A stretch of 64,000 nucleotides of DNA from Herbaspirillum chlorophenolicum (GCF_001189955.1 NZ_LFLT01000001.1:186001-250000); one strand, 5' to 3'; counted from the first letter of the stretch, positions 17,309-27,626 are shown. The notes: generated by a model not told the origin, from the sequence alone. Numbers and translations are program-made.

Positions 17309-17473
17309 TTACTCCTTGTCGCGCCGCTCGCTATCGGCGGCGCTGGCGAAGCGCTCGTGCGTCTCTTCAGCCTTGCGGCGGCCGAAGGCATAGTTCGCTT
17401 CCAGCCACATCACGTTGATGATGCCGAAGGCCAGCGCCAGGCCGATGCCAAGTATCCAGGCGAAATACCACAT
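17309..17473 (-). CDS. cydX: Cytochrome bd oxidase small subunit CydX
   Basis: A 54-residue single-helix membrane protein. The start MWYFAWILG, a run of hydrophobic residues to about 22, then WLEANY and a charged tail, is the CydX/YbgT signature. It binds CydA and stabilises the haems of cytochrome bd. AAGGAG lies 6 bp before the ATG. It is the third structural gene of the cyd operon, 31 bp after cydB. It is easily missed because it is short. Confidence 0.93.
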   Translation of the reverse strand: MWYFAWILGIGLALAFGIINVMWLEANYAFGRRKAEETHERFASAADSERRDKE

Positions 17474-17504
17474 AGTGTTCTCCTTGTTCCAGGTTGCGGC
17501 GCGT

Positions 17505-18644
17505 TCAGTACGCCGTGTGTTCGTTGTCGTGGATGTCCTTGAGCGTGACCTTGCCCTTGACCACGCGGTACACCCAGCCGGTGTAGATGACGATGATCGG
17601 CAGGAAGATCACCACCATCCAGAACATCAGGCCCAGGCTCTTGTGGCTGGCGACCGCGTCCCACATGGTCAGGCTGCTCTTGGGATCCAGCGAGGACGGC
17701 ATCACGAACGGGAACAGCGAGATGCCGGCGGTCAGGATGATGCCGGCCACCGACAGGCCGCTGGCGATGAAGGCCAGGCGTGGGCGGCGCACCAGCGCCA
17801 ACAGTGCGGCCAATACCGCGCCGGCCACGCCCAGTGCCGGGAACAGCTTGGTCAGCGGCCAGCGCGCGTAGTTGTCGAACCAGGCGCCGGCGGTGATTTC
17901 CACCGTCTTGGCCAGCGGCGTGAAGGCGCTGTTGGCGTCCGGCATGGAGGTGATGCGGTAGCCCGGCAACTGCGCCACCCAGAAGCCGCCGGCGATGAAC
18001 AGCAGCACGGTGGCGACGGCGGCCACGATGGCGGTCTTGCGCGCGCGCTCGCCGACGGCGGCATCGGTCTTGACGAAGGCGAAGGTGGCGCCATGCATCA
18101 GCAGCATGGCAACCGACAGCAGGCCGGCCAGCAAGCCGAACGGGTTGAGCAGGGCGAAGAAGCTGCCGGTGTATTCCACCCGCATGGTGTCGTCGTAGTG
18201 GAAGGGCACGCCCAGCAGCAGGTTGCCGAACGCCACGCCGCAGATCAGCGGAGGCACGAAGCCGCCGACGAACAAGCCCCAGTCCCAGGCGTTGCGCCAG
18301 CGCGGGTCGGCCACCTTGCTGCGGTAGTCGAAGCCGACCGGGCGGAAGAACAGCGAGAACAGCAGCACCATCAGCGCGATGTAGAAGCCCGAGAAGGCAG
18401 TCGCGTAGACCAGCGGCCAGGCTGCGAAGGTGGCGCCGCCGGCGGTGATGAACCAGGTCTGGTTGCCTTCCCAGGTGGGGCCGATCGAGTTGATCAGCAC
18501 GCGCCGTTCGGCATCGGTCTTGCCGGCGAAGGGCAGCATCATGCCCACCCCGAAGTCGAAGCCGTCGGTCAGCGCGAAGCCGATGAGCAGCACGCCGACG
18601 AAGGCCCACCAGATCAGCTTGAGTGTTTCGTAATCGAAGATCAT
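17505..18644 (-). CDS. cydB: Cytochrome bd ubiquinol oxidase subunit II
   Basis: A 379-residue polytopic inner-membrane protein (usual length about 380). The start region contains [21 protein letters not shown] and the conserved [17 protein letters not shown], both diagnostic of CydB. It forms the oxidase heterodimer with CydA, which reduces oxygen with quinol electrons and high affinity. GAGGAA precedes the ATG, 30 bp after the cydA stop. Confidence 0.97.
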   Translation of the reverse strand: MIFDYETLKLIWWAFVGVLLIGFALTDGFDFGVGMMLPFAGKTDAERRVLINSIGPTWEGNQTWFITAGGATFAAWPLVYATAFSGFYIALMVLLFSLFFRPVGFDYRSKVADPRWRNAWDWGLFVGGFVPPLICGVAFGNLLLGVPFHYDDTMRVEYTGSFFALLNPFGLLAGLLSVAMLLMHGATFAFVKTDAAVGERARKTAIVAAVATVLLFIAGGFWVAQLPGYRITSMPDANSAFTPLAKTVEITAGAWFDNYARWPLTKLFPALGVAGAVLAALLALVRRPRLAFIASGLSVAGIILTAGISLFPFVMPSSLDPKSSLTMWDAVASHKSLGLMFWMVVIFLPIIVIYTGWVYRVVKGKVTLKDIHDNEHTAY

Positions 18645-18674
18645 CTTGCTTTCCTCATTTCTTGATCGGATGCG

Positions 18675-20300
18675 TCAGGCGGCACTGCCGGAATTGGCAC
18701 TGGGGTTGATCGGCGGCGGCAGTACGGCGCCGTCATCGTCGTTGCGGCCCTTGGTCTCCCAGAAGTATTTGCCGGTGTGCAGGCTGCTCGGCCCCATGCG
18801 CGCGTACTTCACCATCAGGATCATTTCCACCACCAGCAGGAAGGTGTAGAACAGGATGAAGCCCGCCAGGCTGAAGTACAGGCTGCTCGGCTGCAGCGAG
18901 GACGCCGACAGGTGCGTAGGCAGGATGCCGGCGATGGTCCACGGCTGGCGGCCGTATTCTGCCACGATCCAGCCCAGCTCGGCGGCGATCCAGGGCAGCG
19001 GGATGGCGAACACTGCCAGCTTCAGCAGCCAGCGTTGCGGCGCCAGTTGCTTCTTGGCCAGGAACCAGACCGAGGAGGCGAAGATGAACAGCATCAGGAA
19101 GCCGATCGCCACCATGCCGCGGAAGGACCAGAACAGCGGCGCCACCTTGGGGATGGTGTCGTCCACGGCCATGGCGATCTGCTCGGGTGTGGCGTCGACC
19201 ACATTGTTGGTGTACTTCTTGAGCAGCAGGCCGTAGCCGAGATCCTTCTTGTGCTCATCGAAGGCGGCGCGCGCGGCGTCCGACTTGTCGCCGGATTTCA
19301 GGCGCGTCAGCGCAGCATAGGCCAGCATGCCGTTGCGGACACGCGCCTCGTGTTCCTTCTTCAGGTCCTTGATGCCGGCTACCGGCTGGTCGGTCGAGCG
19401 GGTAGCGATCAGGCCCAGTACATAAGGGATCTTCACCGCGTAATCGGTGCGTTGTTCCTTGTCGTTGGGCAGGCCGAACAGCGTCAGGCCGGCTGGCGCG
19501 GGGTGGGTGTCCCATTCCGCTTCGATGGCCGCCAGCTTGACCTTGTTGACTTCGCCAGCGGTATAGCCGGATTCGTCGCCCAGCACGATCACCGAGAGCG
19601 TGGACGCCAGGCCGAAACCGGCCGCCACCGCGAACGAGCGCAGCGCGAAGGCGGTATCGCGCGCCTTGAGCAGGTACCAGGCCGACACGCCCAGCACGAA
19701 CATCGAAGCCGTCACGTAGCCGGCGGCCACGGTGTGCACGAACTTGACCTGCGCCACCGGGTTGAAGATCACCTCGGTCATGCTGACCAGTTCCATGCGC
19801 ATGGTCTCGAAGTTGAATTCGGCGCCGACCGGATTGTTCATCCAGCCGTTGGCGATCAGGATCCACAGCGCCGACAGGCTCGAACCCAGCGCCACCAGGA
19901 AGGTCACCAGCAAGTGCTGCTTGCGCGAGAGCTTGTCCCAGCCGAAGAAGAACAGGCCGACGAAGGTTGATTCCAGGAAGAACGCGGCCAGGCCCTCGAT
20001 GGCCAGCGGCGTGCCGAAGATGTCGCCGACATAGTGCGAGTAGTAGGACCAGTTGGTGCCGAACTGGAACTCAAGCGTAATGCCGGTGGCCACGCCCATG
20101 GCGAAGTTGATCCCGAACAGCTTGCCCCAGAAACGGGTCATGTCCTTATAGATCGGGCTGCCGGTCATGACATAGACCGACTCCATGATCACCAGGATCC
20201 AGGACAGGCCCAGCGTCAGCGGGACGAACAGAAAGTGATACAGCGCGGTCACGGCAAACTGCAGCCGCGACAGCGAAACGACTTCATCAATCGGAACCAT
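18675..20300 (-). CDS. cydA: Cytochrome bd ubiquinol oxidase subunit I
   Basis: A 541-residue haem-bearing subunit. The N-terminal [22 protein letters not shown] includes the His ligand (His22) of haem b595, and [15 protein letters not shown] is the conserved GRQPW site. The long insert between about residues 250 and 370 indicates an E. coli-like long Q-loop. The start overlaps the end of cydP by 14 bp; GAGGT lies 5 bp upstream. It is followed by cydB and cydX. Confidence 0.97.
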   Translation of the reverse strand: MVPIDEVVSLSRLQFAVTALYHFLFVPLTLGLSWILVIMESVYVMTGSPIYKDMTRFWGKLFGINFAMGVATGITLEFQFGTNWSYYSHYVGDIFGTPLAIEGLAAFFLESTFVGLFFFGWDKLSRKQHLLVTFLVALGSSLSALWILIANGWMNNPVGAEFNFETMRMELVSMTEVIFNPVAQVKFVHTVAAGYVTASMFVLGVSAWYLLKARDTAFALRSFAVAAGFGLASTLSVIVLGDESGYTAGEVNKVKLAAIEAEWDTHPAPAGLTLFGLPNDKEQRTDYAVKIPYVLGLIATRSTDQPVAGIKDLKKEHEARVRNGMLAYAALTRLKSGDKSDAARAAFDEHKKDLGYGLLLKKYTNNVVDATPEQIAMAVDDTIPKVAPLFWSFRGMVAIGFLMLFIFASSVWFLAKKQLAPQRWLLKLAVFAIPLPWIAAELGWIVAEYGRQPWTIAGILPTHLSASSLQPSSLYFSLAGFILFYTFLLVVEMILMVKYARMGPSSLHTGKYFWETKGRNDDDGAVLPPPINPSANSGSAA

Positions 20301-20589
20301 TTTTTACCTCGGAGGTTTTGGGCGTTGCAGAGGGTGTTGCGGGAATCTGGACGTTCGGCGCGGCCGGCGACAGCATGCGCGCCTCGACGCTGGCGGTGGG
20401 CATGCGCATGTGCTTGGCTTCGGGATGGGCGAAGAAGGTCTTGGCCAGGATGGTGATCAGCGCGATCTTGACGATGAGCAGCAGCGTGATCTCCACCCCC
20501 AGCGGCAGCTGGGTCAGGCGTGGAATTCGAAGGCGGCGCAGGCCCGGCGGGCGCTGCTGGTTGGAGACGGATGGAACAGGCTGGCGCAT
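20287..20589 (-). CDS. cydP: Putative cytochrome oxidase small subunit CydP
   Basis: A 100-residue protein with one hydrophobic helix (about residues 32-52, [21 protein letters not shown]) and an otherwise polar, Pro/Ala-rich sequence. The helix plus [13 protein letters not shown] matches the small protein called CydP in proteobacterial cyd operons. It sits between the regulator and cydA: its ribosome site GGGAG lies in the last codons of the regulator, and its end overlaps cydA by 14 bp. A role in oxidase assembly is inferred from position. Confidence 0.8.
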   Translation of the reverse strand: MRQPVPSVSNQQRPPGLRRLRIPRLTQLPLGVEITLLLIVKIALITILAKTFFAHPEAKHMRMPTASVEARMLSPAAPNVQIPATPSATPKTSEVKNGSD

Positions 20590-20591
20590 GG

Positions 20592-21218
20592 CTACTCCCT
20601 GTCGATCTTGTCGGTCTTATCGTTTTTTTCCTGCGAGGCGGCGCGCCCGTCGGCTGCGCCGTCCTTGCTACCGAAGCGGAACTTGTCGCGTACATCCAGC
20701 AGCTTCTTGACCTTGGAGCCCATCTTCATCAGCGATACCAGGGTCTCGGGCTGCAGGCGCTGCACGTCGTCGAACCAGGAGCTGGACAGCTCGATCAGAT
20801 CATACATCTCGCGCATGCGTTTTTGCGCGGCTTTGTCGTCGGCGCTGGCAGGCGGCTCCAGCAGCGCGTCGCGCAACATCGACAGGGTGGGCTCGATCTC
20901 GCGGCGGCGGCGTTCTTCCAGCAAGGCCTTAAAAATATCCCAAATATCTCCCGGCGGCTCGAAATACTCGCGGCGATCGTTAGGGCGGTGCAGCAACTTC
21001 ACCAGTCGCCAGGATTGCAATTCCTTCAAGCCCATGCTGACGTTGGAGCGCGAGAAGCTGAGGTAATCGGCGATCTCGTCGGCGTTGAGGGCGCGCCCGC
21101 TGATGTAGAGCAGCGCATAGATCTGGCCCACCGTGCGGTTGATGCCCCAGCGGCTGCCCATTTCACCGAAGTGCATGATGAAGCGTTGCATCAGGGGAGT
21201 AAGGGTATTGGTTTCCAT
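20592..21218 (-). CDS. GbsR/MarR-family transcriptional regulator of the cyd operon
   Basis: A 208-residue regulator. A MarR-like winged HTH covers about residues 20-90, with LNADEIADYLSFSRSNVSMGLKEL as recognition region and RPNDRREYF as wing. A helical C-terminal half and a charged, repetitive tail follow. It is the first gene of the operon with cydP-cydA-cydB-cydX, 2 bp before cydP. A perfect palindrome lies 30 bp upstream of its start, consistent with autoregulation of the whole operon. The signal (redox, osmotic or other) is not evident. Confidence 0.85.
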   Translation of the reverse strand: METNTLTPLMQRFIMHFGEMGSRWGINRTVGQIYALLYISGRALNADEIADYLSFSRSNVSMGLKELQSWRLVKLLHRPNDRREYFEPPGDIWDIFKALLEERRRREIEPTLSMLRDALLEPPASADDKAAQKRMREMYDLIELSSSWFDDVQRLQPETLVSLMKMGSKVKKLLDVRDKFRFGSKDGAADGRAASQEKNDKTDKIDRE

Positions 21219-21671
21219 GGCTCGTTAGTCTTCCAATTATTTTGAATTTTCAGTAATTACTGAAATTTAAAACAATTGTTGCGCCAGCTCAATAACACTT
21301 GGCTATGATTTTTCTGATAACAGTTATACGGTTTGTAAATGACTGTCCTTGGGCGCGAACTGGCATGCCGTGACCGTCTGGCCGGAAGCGATGTCGTTGC
21401 GCCACACAGGCAAAGGTGCTGCGTGTCTTGCCATGTTTTCTGCCGTGCGAGGCATGCTTGCGGATTTCCCGGTATCCGCAGGCCGCCCGATTCGCGTTGC
21501 ATGGCAGCATTTTCGCGCTTTCCTACACCGGCAGAAGGTGTCGACTGATGCCGGGTTTGATGCCGATCAAATAAGCTCCATAAACCAGCTCATCAGCGCT
21601 GTGGCCCGTCGTGGCGCTTTGTCCCGTGCGCGTCATTGGAAAAAGCAGGCGTATCTGTCCAAGGAAAATTT
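21219..21671. other. 453-bp intergenic region between the cyd regulator and AI-2E family gene
   Basis: Both neighbouring genes are transcribed away from this spacer. The left part holds the cyd promoter and palindrome. From 21293 to 21671 I see no convincing gene; short open frames there have no ribosome site or recognisable product. AAGGA at 21661 serves the gene at 21672. Confidence 0.6.
21248..21292 (-). promoter_or_regulatory. cyd operon promoter with overlapping perfect palindrome
   Basis: On the minus strand TTGAGC (21287-21292) and TAAATT (21264-21269) are spaced 17 bp and form a plausible sigma-70 promoter. The 18-bp perfect palindrome TTTCAGTAATTACTGAAA (21248-21265) starts at the -10 box and covers the start site, as a repressor operator would. 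Promoter strength and the binding protein are inferred. Confidence 0.6.
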
Positions 21672-22820
21672 ATGCTGGGTTTCGACTTCCGTATCGCCAG
21701 GATCGCCTGGACCGTGTTTTTGGTGGCACTACTGCTCTACATTACCTACACCATCTCTTCCACGCTGCTGGTGCTGGTGTTCGCGGTCTTCTTCAGTTAT
21801 CTGGTCTATCCGCTGGTGGAGCAGGTCGAGCGCGTACGTCCGCGCCGTGTGCCGCGCACGGTATCGATCGCCGCCGTGTTCGTGCTGGTGATCGCCATCG
21901 TGGCGGCGGTGGCCGCCGTGTTCGGATCCCGCATCCAGGAAGAAGCATTGCACCTGAGCGAGCAACTACCGGCGCTGCTGCGCTCCAACGACATGGTCTC
22001 GCGCCTGCCGTTGCCTGGCTTTGCCGAACCGTTGCGCGGGCGCATCCTGGGTTTCGTGCGCGACCAGCTTGCCGCCGGCACCGACCAGGCCATGCCCCTG
22101 GCCAAGCAGTTCGGCGTGGGCGTGATGCATGCCGCCAGCAACCTGATCTATCTGGTACTGGTGCCGATCATCAGTTTCCTGCTGATCAAGGAAGCACCGG
22201 CCATGCGTGATGAGATGCTGTCGTGGATGAACAGCGCCAACCGTCGCCTGTGGGACAACATCATCAAGGACCTCGACGTGCTGCTCTCGCGCTATGTGCG
22301 CGCCTTGCTGTTCCTCTCCATTGCCACGCTGGTGGCTTACAGCATCGCCTTCTCGGTCATGGGCGTGCCGTATTCGATGCTGCTGGCGGGCCTGGCGGCG
22401 GTGCTGGAATTCATTCCCTTTGCCGGGCCGCTGGCAGCCAGCGTGGCGGCGCTGGTGGTGGCCGGCTTCAGCGGGTATGACCATCTGCTGTGGCTGTTCG
22501 GCTTCATCATCGGATATCGGCTGTTCCAGGACTACGTGCTTAATCCTTACCTGATGAGCGAAGGCGTGGAGGTCAGCCCGCTGATGGTGATCCTGGGTTT
22601 GCTGGCGGGCGACCAGCTGGGTGGCGTGGTCGGTATCTTCCTTTCGGTGCCGGCGATGGCGGCGCTGAAGATCATCTTTACCCGTGCCTCGGCGGCGCAG
22701 AAAGCGCGCCGCGCCGCCGAAGCGCGCGAAGCCCAGCTCGCGGCTGAAGCGCAAGAGCGGCAGAATGCATCGCAGGCGCCGCAGACGGTGGTGCAGGTCA
22801 ATATCGGGGAAAAGACGTAA
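21672..22820 (+). CDS. AI-2E family transporter (TqsA/PerM-like)
   Basis: A 382-residue inner-membrane protein with about seven to eight hydrophobic segments. Family marks are the paired N-terminal helices, LVLVPIISFLLIKE in the middle, LEFIPFAGPLAAS, and the C-terminal NPYLMSEGVEVSPLMVILGLLAGDQLGGVVGI. Family members export autoinducer-2 or act in cation/proton exchange; the substrate is not clear here. The start is fixed by AAGGA 6 bp upstream of 21672. The C-terminus is an Ala/Glu/Gln-rich soluble tail. Confidence 0.9.
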   Translation: MLGFDFRIARIAWTVFLVALLLYITYTISSTLLVLVFAVFFSYLVYPLVEQVERVRPRRVPRTVSIAAVFVLVIAIVAAVAAVFGSRIQEEALHLSEQLPALLRSNDMVSRLPLPGFAEPLRGRILGFVRDQLAAGTDQAMPLAKQFGVGVMHAASNLIYLVLVPIISFLLIKEAPAMRDEMLSWMNSANRRLWDNIIKDLDVLLSRYVRALLFLSIATLVAYSIAFSVMGVPYSMLLAGLAAVLEFIPFAGPLAASVAALVVAGFSGYDHLLWLFGFIIGYRLFQDYVLNPYLMSEGVEVSPLMVILGLLAGDQLGGVVGIFLSVPAMAALKIIFTRASAAQKARRAAEAREAQLAAEAQERQNASQAPQTVVQVNIGEKT

Positions 22821-22836
22821 CCGGTTCGGGCGGTTC

Positions 22837-24258
22837 TTATGCTGGCGGGAAGTGCAGCGTGAAGCGTATCCACCCCGGCTGCGGGCATTCCACCGTCGCC
22901 GTGCCCCGATGCAGCGCCATGATGGCTTTCACGATTGCCAGTCCCAGCCCGTTGGATTCGGTATAGGCACTGCGTGAGCGGTCTCCGCGGTAGAAACGGT
23001 CGAACATGCGCGCCATGGTGTGTGGCGTGGCATCGTCGCTGCGGTTTTCGACGATGATGCTGCTGCCGTTTCCGTCGCTGCGCGCGATGATGCGCACCGT
23101 GCTGTCGGCCTTGCCATAACGCACCGCATTGATTACCAGGTTGCTGACTGCGCGCCGCCACATCACCAGGTTGGCGTGGCAGCTTCCACCCACCTCCAGC
23201 GCGAAGCGCATGCCGCGTTCGTCGGCAATGCCTTCGAAGTAATCGGCGATCTTGCCCAGCTCTTCGTGCAGGTCCAGTGCGGCGCAATCGACTGCCAGCG
23301 TGGCGTGATCGGCTTGCGCCAGGAACATGATGTTCTCGACGATGCGTGAGATGCGCTGCAATTCTTCCACATTCGATTCCAGCAACTGCTCATACTCTTC
23401 CGGTGTGCGGCGCTGGCCTAGCGCTACCTGGCTCTGGCCCATCAGCACATTGATCGGTGTGCGGATCTCATGCGCCAGGTCGCCGGAGAATTGCGACAGG
23501 TGTTCGTAGCCGGCCTCCAGCCGATCCAGCATGGCATTGAACGATACCGCCACGCGCCGCAGTTCTTGCGGCATGCCATCTTGCTCCAGCCGCATCGACA
23601 GACGATCGGGCGTGATCTGCGCGGCGCGGCGGCTCATCTCCAGCAGCGGACGCAAGCCGCGGCGCAGCAGCAGGAAGCCGAGCAGGGCGGTCAGCAGCAC
23701 CGCGCCGGCGGCGGCGCCGGCGATGCGCCAGCGGTAGCTGCGCAGCATGTCCGCTTCCTGCACCATGACATACGCGGCGACGATTTCGACCGTATCGGCA
23801 TGGCCTTGCCCGTTGCCGACTTCGGCCAGCGCCGACACCCAGCGGATGCGCACGCCATCGGCGCGGACGGTGGTGAACAGGTCGGCGGCCGAGAGCGGCG
23901 TGCCTACCGGGATAGGTTCCATCTCCGGCGGCACCAGGTGATCGGGATTGCTCTGGATGAAAGGCGCTTCGCCGCGGCGGCGGAAGATGCGCACGTCCTG
24001 CTCGTTGCCCATCATGCTTTCGAACAGGGCCGGGCGCTGCTCCATTTGCTCGACGTTGTAGAGGTCGTGCATCAGGTTGCGGAAGTGCTCGACGCGGCCG
24101 GTCAGCGCCTGGTCGGCGCGCAGTTCCAATGCCTCGCGCACCGAACCGTACAGGTACCAGCCGAGCCCGGTCACCACCAGGCAAGCGATCAGCGCGAACA
24201 GGGCCGATACGCGCAGCGTCAGCGTCCAGCCGCGCATGGTGGAGGCAGGGCCGTTCAT
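22837..24258 (-). CDS. Sensor histidine kinase (heavy-metal/HprS-like)
   Basis: A 473-residue membrane kinase with TM1 about 13-37, a periplasmic domain about 38-175, TM2 about 179-198 and HAMP about 199-255. The H-box is [10 protein letters not shown] with His263, followed by N-box [10 protein letters not shown] and G-box [11 protein letters not shown]. The architecture matches the CusS/HprS family. Its ATG overlaps the stop of the response regulator by 4 bp. The divergent msrP-msrQ genes behind a Cus/Hpr-type box suggest that it senses oxidative or chlorine stress, not copper. Confidence 0.9.
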   Translation of the reverse strand: MNGPASTMRGWTLTLRVSALFALIACLVVTGLGWYLYGSVREALELRADQALTGRVEHFRNLMHDLYNVEQMEQRPALFESMMGNEQDVRIFRRRGEAPFIQSNPDHLVPPEMEPIPVGTPLSAADLFTTVRADGVRIRWVSALAEVGNGQGHADTVEIVAAYVMVQEADMLRSYRWRIAGAAAGAVLLTALLGFLLLRRGLRPLLEMSRRAAQITPDRLSMRLEQDGMPQELRRVAVSFNAMLDRLEAGYEHLSQFSGDLAHEIRTPINVLMGQSQVALGQRRTPEEYEQLLESNVEELQRISRIVENIMFLAQADHATLAVDCAALDLHEELGKIADYFEGIADERGMRFALEVGGSCHANLVMWRRAVSNLVINAVRYGKADSTVRIIARSDGNGSSIIVENRSDDATPHTMARMFDRFYRGDRSRSAYTESNGLGLAIVKAIMALHRGTATVECPQPGWIRFTLHFPPA

Positions 24259-24926
24259 GGGTTTTCCGAGAACATGTAGCCTACGCTGCGCACGGTGTGG
24301 ATCAACTTTTTCTCGAAAGGGGCGTCGATCTTGGCGCGCAGGCGCTTGATGGCGACGTCGACCACGTTAGTATCGCTATCGAAGTTCATGTCCCAGATCT
24401 GCGAAGCGATCACGCTGCGCGACAGAGCTTCGCCCTGGCGTTTCACCAGCAAATGCAGCAGCATGAATTCCTTGTTGGTCAGCGCGATGTTGACGCCCTG
24501 GCGCGTGACCTTGTGGCGCACGTGGTCCAGCTGCAGATCGGCGATCTCGACAACCTCGGCCTCGCGCACTACGCCGCGCCGCAGTAAAGTACGGATGCGC
24601 AGCACCAGTTCAGTGAAGGAAAAGGGTTTGACCAGGTAGTCGTCGGCGCCCAGTTGCAGGCCGCGGATGCGGTCGTCGACATGGTCCTTGGCGGTCAGGA
24701 ACAGCACCGGCAGGTCGCGCTTGGCGCGCAGGGCGCTCATTATCTGCCAGCCGTCGATGCCGGGCAGCATCACGTCCAGCACCACCAGGTCGTAGTCCTG
24801 CTCCAGCGCCATGTGCAGGCCGTCGGTGCCGTTGCGGGCGAGGTCGACCGCATAGCCGGACTCGCGCAGGCCCTTCCTGAGGTAGTCGCCGGTTTTGGGG
24901 TCGTCTTCGATTACAAGGATGGCCAT
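24255..24926 (-). CDS. OmpR-family response regulator (CusR/HprR-like)
   Basis: A 223-residue regulator. The receiver domain (1-120) has acidic pocket EDD (7-9), phospho-acceptor Asp51 (VVLDVMLPG) and Lys at LVKPF. The winged-helix output domain (about 128-220) includes [14 protein letters not shown] and [11 protein letters not shown]. It is cotranscribed with the kinase (ATGA overlap) and divergent from msrP. It is likely to bind the box at 25003-25018. Confidence 0.92.
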   Translation of the reverse strand: MAILVIEDDPKTGDYLRKGLRESGYAVDLARNGTDGLHMALEQDYDLVVLDVMLPGIDGWQIMSALRAKRDLPVLFLTAKDHVDDRIRGLQLGADDYLVKPFSFTELVLRIRTLLRRGVVREAEVVEIADLQLDHVRHKVTRQGVNIALTNKEFMLLHLLVKRQGEALSRSVIASQIWDMNFDSDTNVVDVAIKRLRAKIDAPFEKKLIHTVRSVGYMFSENP

Positions 24927-25002
24927 GCGCGAAAGCTTGTCAGATGCGGGAAAATGCAGCAGATTTTAGAGCGCATTTGATGAAACGGCGTGGATTTTCT
25001 TC

Positions 25003-25018
25003 ATGACAAAATTGTCAT
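25003..25018. promoter_or_regulatory. Cus/Hpr-type box between the two-component system and msrP
   Basis: Perfect inverted repeat ATGACAA-AA-TTGTCAT, matching the TGACAA-N2-TTGTCA box bound by CusR and HprR in E. coli. It lies 77 bp upstream of the response-regulator start and 110 bp upstream of msrP, so it may control both directions. Confidence 0.8.
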
Positions 25019-25128
25019 CAAATTGCCACCCGGATGTCACCGCATCGCACTTAGCATGGCCACACGTAGCAAAGCATTGCCCGATTGCCGCATTGCCCGG
25101 CGCCAACCCATTTTTTAGCGAGAGCCCC

Positions 25129-26106
25129 ATGCTGATCAAGATCCGCCCCGACCAGATCGAGATACCCACCGCCTCGGAAATCACGCCCAAGGAGATCTAT
25201 CTCTCGCGCCGCAGCTTCATGGCCAAGGCCGCGGCCGCTGCTGGTGGTATGGCACTGGCCGGCGGCTGGGGCGCTTTCCCGGAAGCATTCGCACAGCAGG
25301 GGCGGAAGCTGCCGGCCAAGCTCAATAACGCCTACGCGGTAATGGACAAGCAGACCGCCTACAAGGACGCCACCACCTACAACAACTTCTACGAATTCGG
25401 CACCGACAAGGCCGACCCGGCCAAGAACGCCGGCACCCTGAAGACCAGCCCGTGGACGGTGGATATCGAAGGCGAGGTCAAGAAGCCCTTTACGCTGGAC
25501 CTGGAGGCGCTGATGAAACTGGCGCCGCTGGAAGAGCGGGTCTACCGCCTGCGCTGTGTCGAGGGCTGGTCGATGGTGATCCCCTGGATCGGCTATTCGC
25601 TGTCGGCGCTGATCAAGAAGGCCGAACCCACCGGCAACGCCAAATATGTGGAGTTCGTCACCCTGGCCGACAAGAAGCAGATGCCCGGCATCTATGACCC
25701 CATCCTCAACTGGCCCTACCGCGAAGGCCTGCGCATGGACGAGGCCAACCATCCGCTGGCGCTGCTGACCTTCGGCATGTACGGCGAAGTGCTGCCCAAC
25801 CAGAACGGTGCGCCGGTGCGCATCATCGTGCCGTGGAAGTATGGCTTCAAGTCGGCCAAGTCCATCGTCAAGATCCGCTTCGTCAAGGATGAGCCGAAGA
25901 CAGCGTGGGATATGTATGCGCCGCAGGAATACGGCTTCTATTCCAACGTCAACCCGAACGTGGACCACCCGCGCTGGTCGCAGGCCACCGAGCGCCGCAT
26001 CGGCGAAGACGGTTTCTTCACGCCAAAGCGCAAGACGCTGATGTTCAACGGCTACAACGACGTGGCCGGCTTGTACTCGGGCATGGATTTGCGCAAGTAC
26101 TTTTGA
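25129..26106 (+). CDS. msrP: Protein-methionine-sulfoxide reductase catalytic subunit MsrP
   Basis: A 325-residue periplasmic molybdoenzyme (E. coli MsrP 334). A twin-arginine signal ([16 protein letters not shown], about 25-40) exports it folded. Molybdopterin ligand Cys143 is in [35 protein letters not shown] C-terminal sequence is intact. The start at 25129 places the twin-arginine motif at a normal depth; a frame opening 126 bp upstream would include the promoter box. It lies 14 bp before msrQ. Confidence 0.95.
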   Translation: MLIKIRPDQIEIPTASEITPKEIYLSRRSFMAKAAAAAGGMALAGGWGAFPEAFAQQGRKLPAKLNNAYAVMDKQTAYKDATTYNNFYEFGTDKADPAKNAGTLKTSPWTVDIEGEVKKPFTLDLEALMKLAPLEERVYRLRCVEGWSMVIPWIGYSLSALIKKAEPTGNAKYVEFVTLADKKQMPGIYDPILNWPYREGLRMDEANHPLALLTFGMYGEVLPNQNGAPVRIIVPWKYGFKSAKSIVKIRFVKDEPKTAWDMYAPQEYGFYSNVNPNVDHPRWSQATERRIGEDGFFTPKRKTLMFNGYNDVAGLYSGMDLRKYF

Positions 26107-26120
26107 GCGGAACAGTCTCC

Positions 26121-26807
26121 ATGCAGCTCGCTCCCGCCACCCTCCGCAACCTCACGCCGCGCACGGTCAACGTGCTGTGGTGGCTTTTCCTGACGCTGGC
26201 CTTCGTGCCGCTGGCGCGGTTGGTGGTGTTGGGCGTAGTCGACTCCGGCAGCGGGCTGGGCGCCAATCCGCTGGAATTCATCACCCACAGCACCGGCGAC
26301 TGGACGCTCTATTTCTTTTGCATCACGCTGGCGGTGACGCCGCTGCGCAAGATCACCGGCATGAACTGGCTGGTGAAGATGCGCCGCATGCTGGGACTGA
26401 TGGCCTTTCTTTACCTGAGCCTGCACTTCACCACGTTCGTCTGGTTCGACCATTTCTTCGACCTGGGCGAGATCTGGAAGGACATCGTCAAGCGGCCTTT
26501 CATCACGGTCGGCGTGACCGCGCTGCTGCTGTCGATACCGCTAGCCGTCACCAGCACCAACGGCATGGTGCGCCGCTTGGGGGGCAAGCGCTGGCAGGTC
26601 CTGCATCGCCTGATCTATCTCATCGTGCCGCTGGGCGTGCTGCATTATTGGTGGGACAAGGCCGGCAAGAACCTGATCGCGCAGCCGCTGCTGTTCGCCG
26701 TACTGGTGGGCACGATGCTGGCGCTGCGCCTGCTGTGGCGCCAGGCGAAGAAAGGGCGGGAGAAGGCCCCGGCGACACAGGAGCCGGCTTCTGCTACACG
26801 CTCCTGA
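26121..26807 (+). CDS. msrQ: Haem-binding membrane subunit MsrQ
   Basis: A 228-residue ferric-reductase-like protein with about six helices that passes quinol electrons to MsrP. Conserved His residues lie in LYLSLHFTTFVW, the WQVLHRLIYL helix and VLHYWW, where the haem is held. Family segment GDWTLYFFCITLAVTPLRKITG is present. It starts 14 bp after msrP, so the two form one operon. Confidence 0.94.
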   Translation: MQLAPATLRNLTPRTVNVLWWLFLTLAFVPLARLVVLGVVDSGSGLGANPLEFITHSTGDWTLYFFCITLAVTPLRKITGMNWLVKMRRMLGLMAFLYLSLHFTTFVWFDHFFDLGEIWKDIVKRPFITVGVTALLLSIPLAVTSTNGMVRRLGGKRWQVLHRLIYLIVPLGVLHYWWDKAGKNLIAQPLLFAVLVGTMLALRLLWRQAKKGREKAPATQEPASATRS

Positions 26808-26860
26808 CAAGCAGTTCGTTTTGATTTGATGTTGTCGTCACTTCCGTTCCGGAGAAAACC

Positions 26861-27565
26861 ATGTCCATCCTGAAACCCGTCGCCATCGTCTCGGTGGCCG
26901 CCGCGCTGTGCCTGGCGCTGGCATCCCTGGCGCGCGTCAATGCCGCCGAACCTGCCGTTGCCGTGCCCGCTGCAGCGGGTAAGGCGCAGCTTTCCTCGAC
27001 TGCGCAAAGCGAAACAGTCGTACTGGCCGGCGGCTGCTTCTGGGGCGTGCAGGGCGTGTTCCAGCATACCCAGGGCGTGCTGCGCGCGGTGTCCGGCTAT
27101 GCCGGCGGCAAGCGCGCGGCGGCGACCTACGAGATGGTCAGCAGCGGCAGCACCGGCCATGCCGAATCGGTGCAAGTGACCTACGACCCGCGCAAGATCT
27201 CCTTCGGCCAGATCCTGCAGATCTATTTCTCGGTGGCGCACGATCCGACCCAGCTGAACCGGCAGGGGCCGGACCAGGGTACGCAATACCGTTCGGCCAT
27301 CTTCACCGCCAGCGAGCAACAGAAGCAGGCGGCCGAGGCCTATATCGCCCAGATCAACGCTGCCAAGGTGTTTTCCTCGCCCATCGTGACGCAGGTGACG
27401 GCGCTGCAGGGTTTCTACCCGGCCGAGGATTACCACCAGGACTACGCCACCCTGCATCCCAACCAGCCCTATATCGCCTATAACGACCTGCCCAAGATCG
27501 CCAACCTGCAGAAGATGTATCCGGCCATCTACCGGGCCGATCCGGTTCTGGTGCTCAAACGCTGA
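26861..27565 (+). CDS. msrA: Peptide-methionine (S)-S-oxide reductase with signal peptide
   Basis: A 234-residue MsrA with an N-terminal Sec-type signal (hydrophobic residues 6-24, ending VNAAE), so the enzyme is predicted to be periplasmic. The catalytic motif GGCFWGVQ has Cys59. Downstream GYAGG, SGSTGHAESVQV and FFSVAHDPTQLNRQGPD-like substrate segments are intact. No fused MsrB domain is present. It lies 53 bp after msrQ on the same strand, giving the periplasm both MsrPQ and MsrA. A good ribosome site (CCGGAG) lies upstream. Confidence 0.95.
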   Translation: MSILKPVAIVSVAAALCLALASLARVNAAEPAVAVPAAAGKAQLSSTAQSETVVLAGGCFWGVQGVFQHTQGVLRAVSGYAGGKRAAATYEMVSSGSTGHAESVQVTYDPRKISFGQILQIYFSVAHDPTQLNRQGPDQGTQYRSAIFTASEQQKQAAEAYIAQINAAKVFSSPIVTQVTALQGFYPAEDYHQDYATLHPNQPYIAYNDLPKIANLQKMYPAIYRADPVLVLKR

Positions 27566-27626
27566 CGCCGTTCATGTCCGGGGGGAAGGATGAGACAATA
27601 CGGCGGTCCGCATAGCCCGCCCCGTC

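Noticed and set aside
21293-21671. Short open frames between the cyd regulator and the AI-2E-family gene
   Set aside because: No ribosome sites, no recognisable product, and they overlap in several frames.
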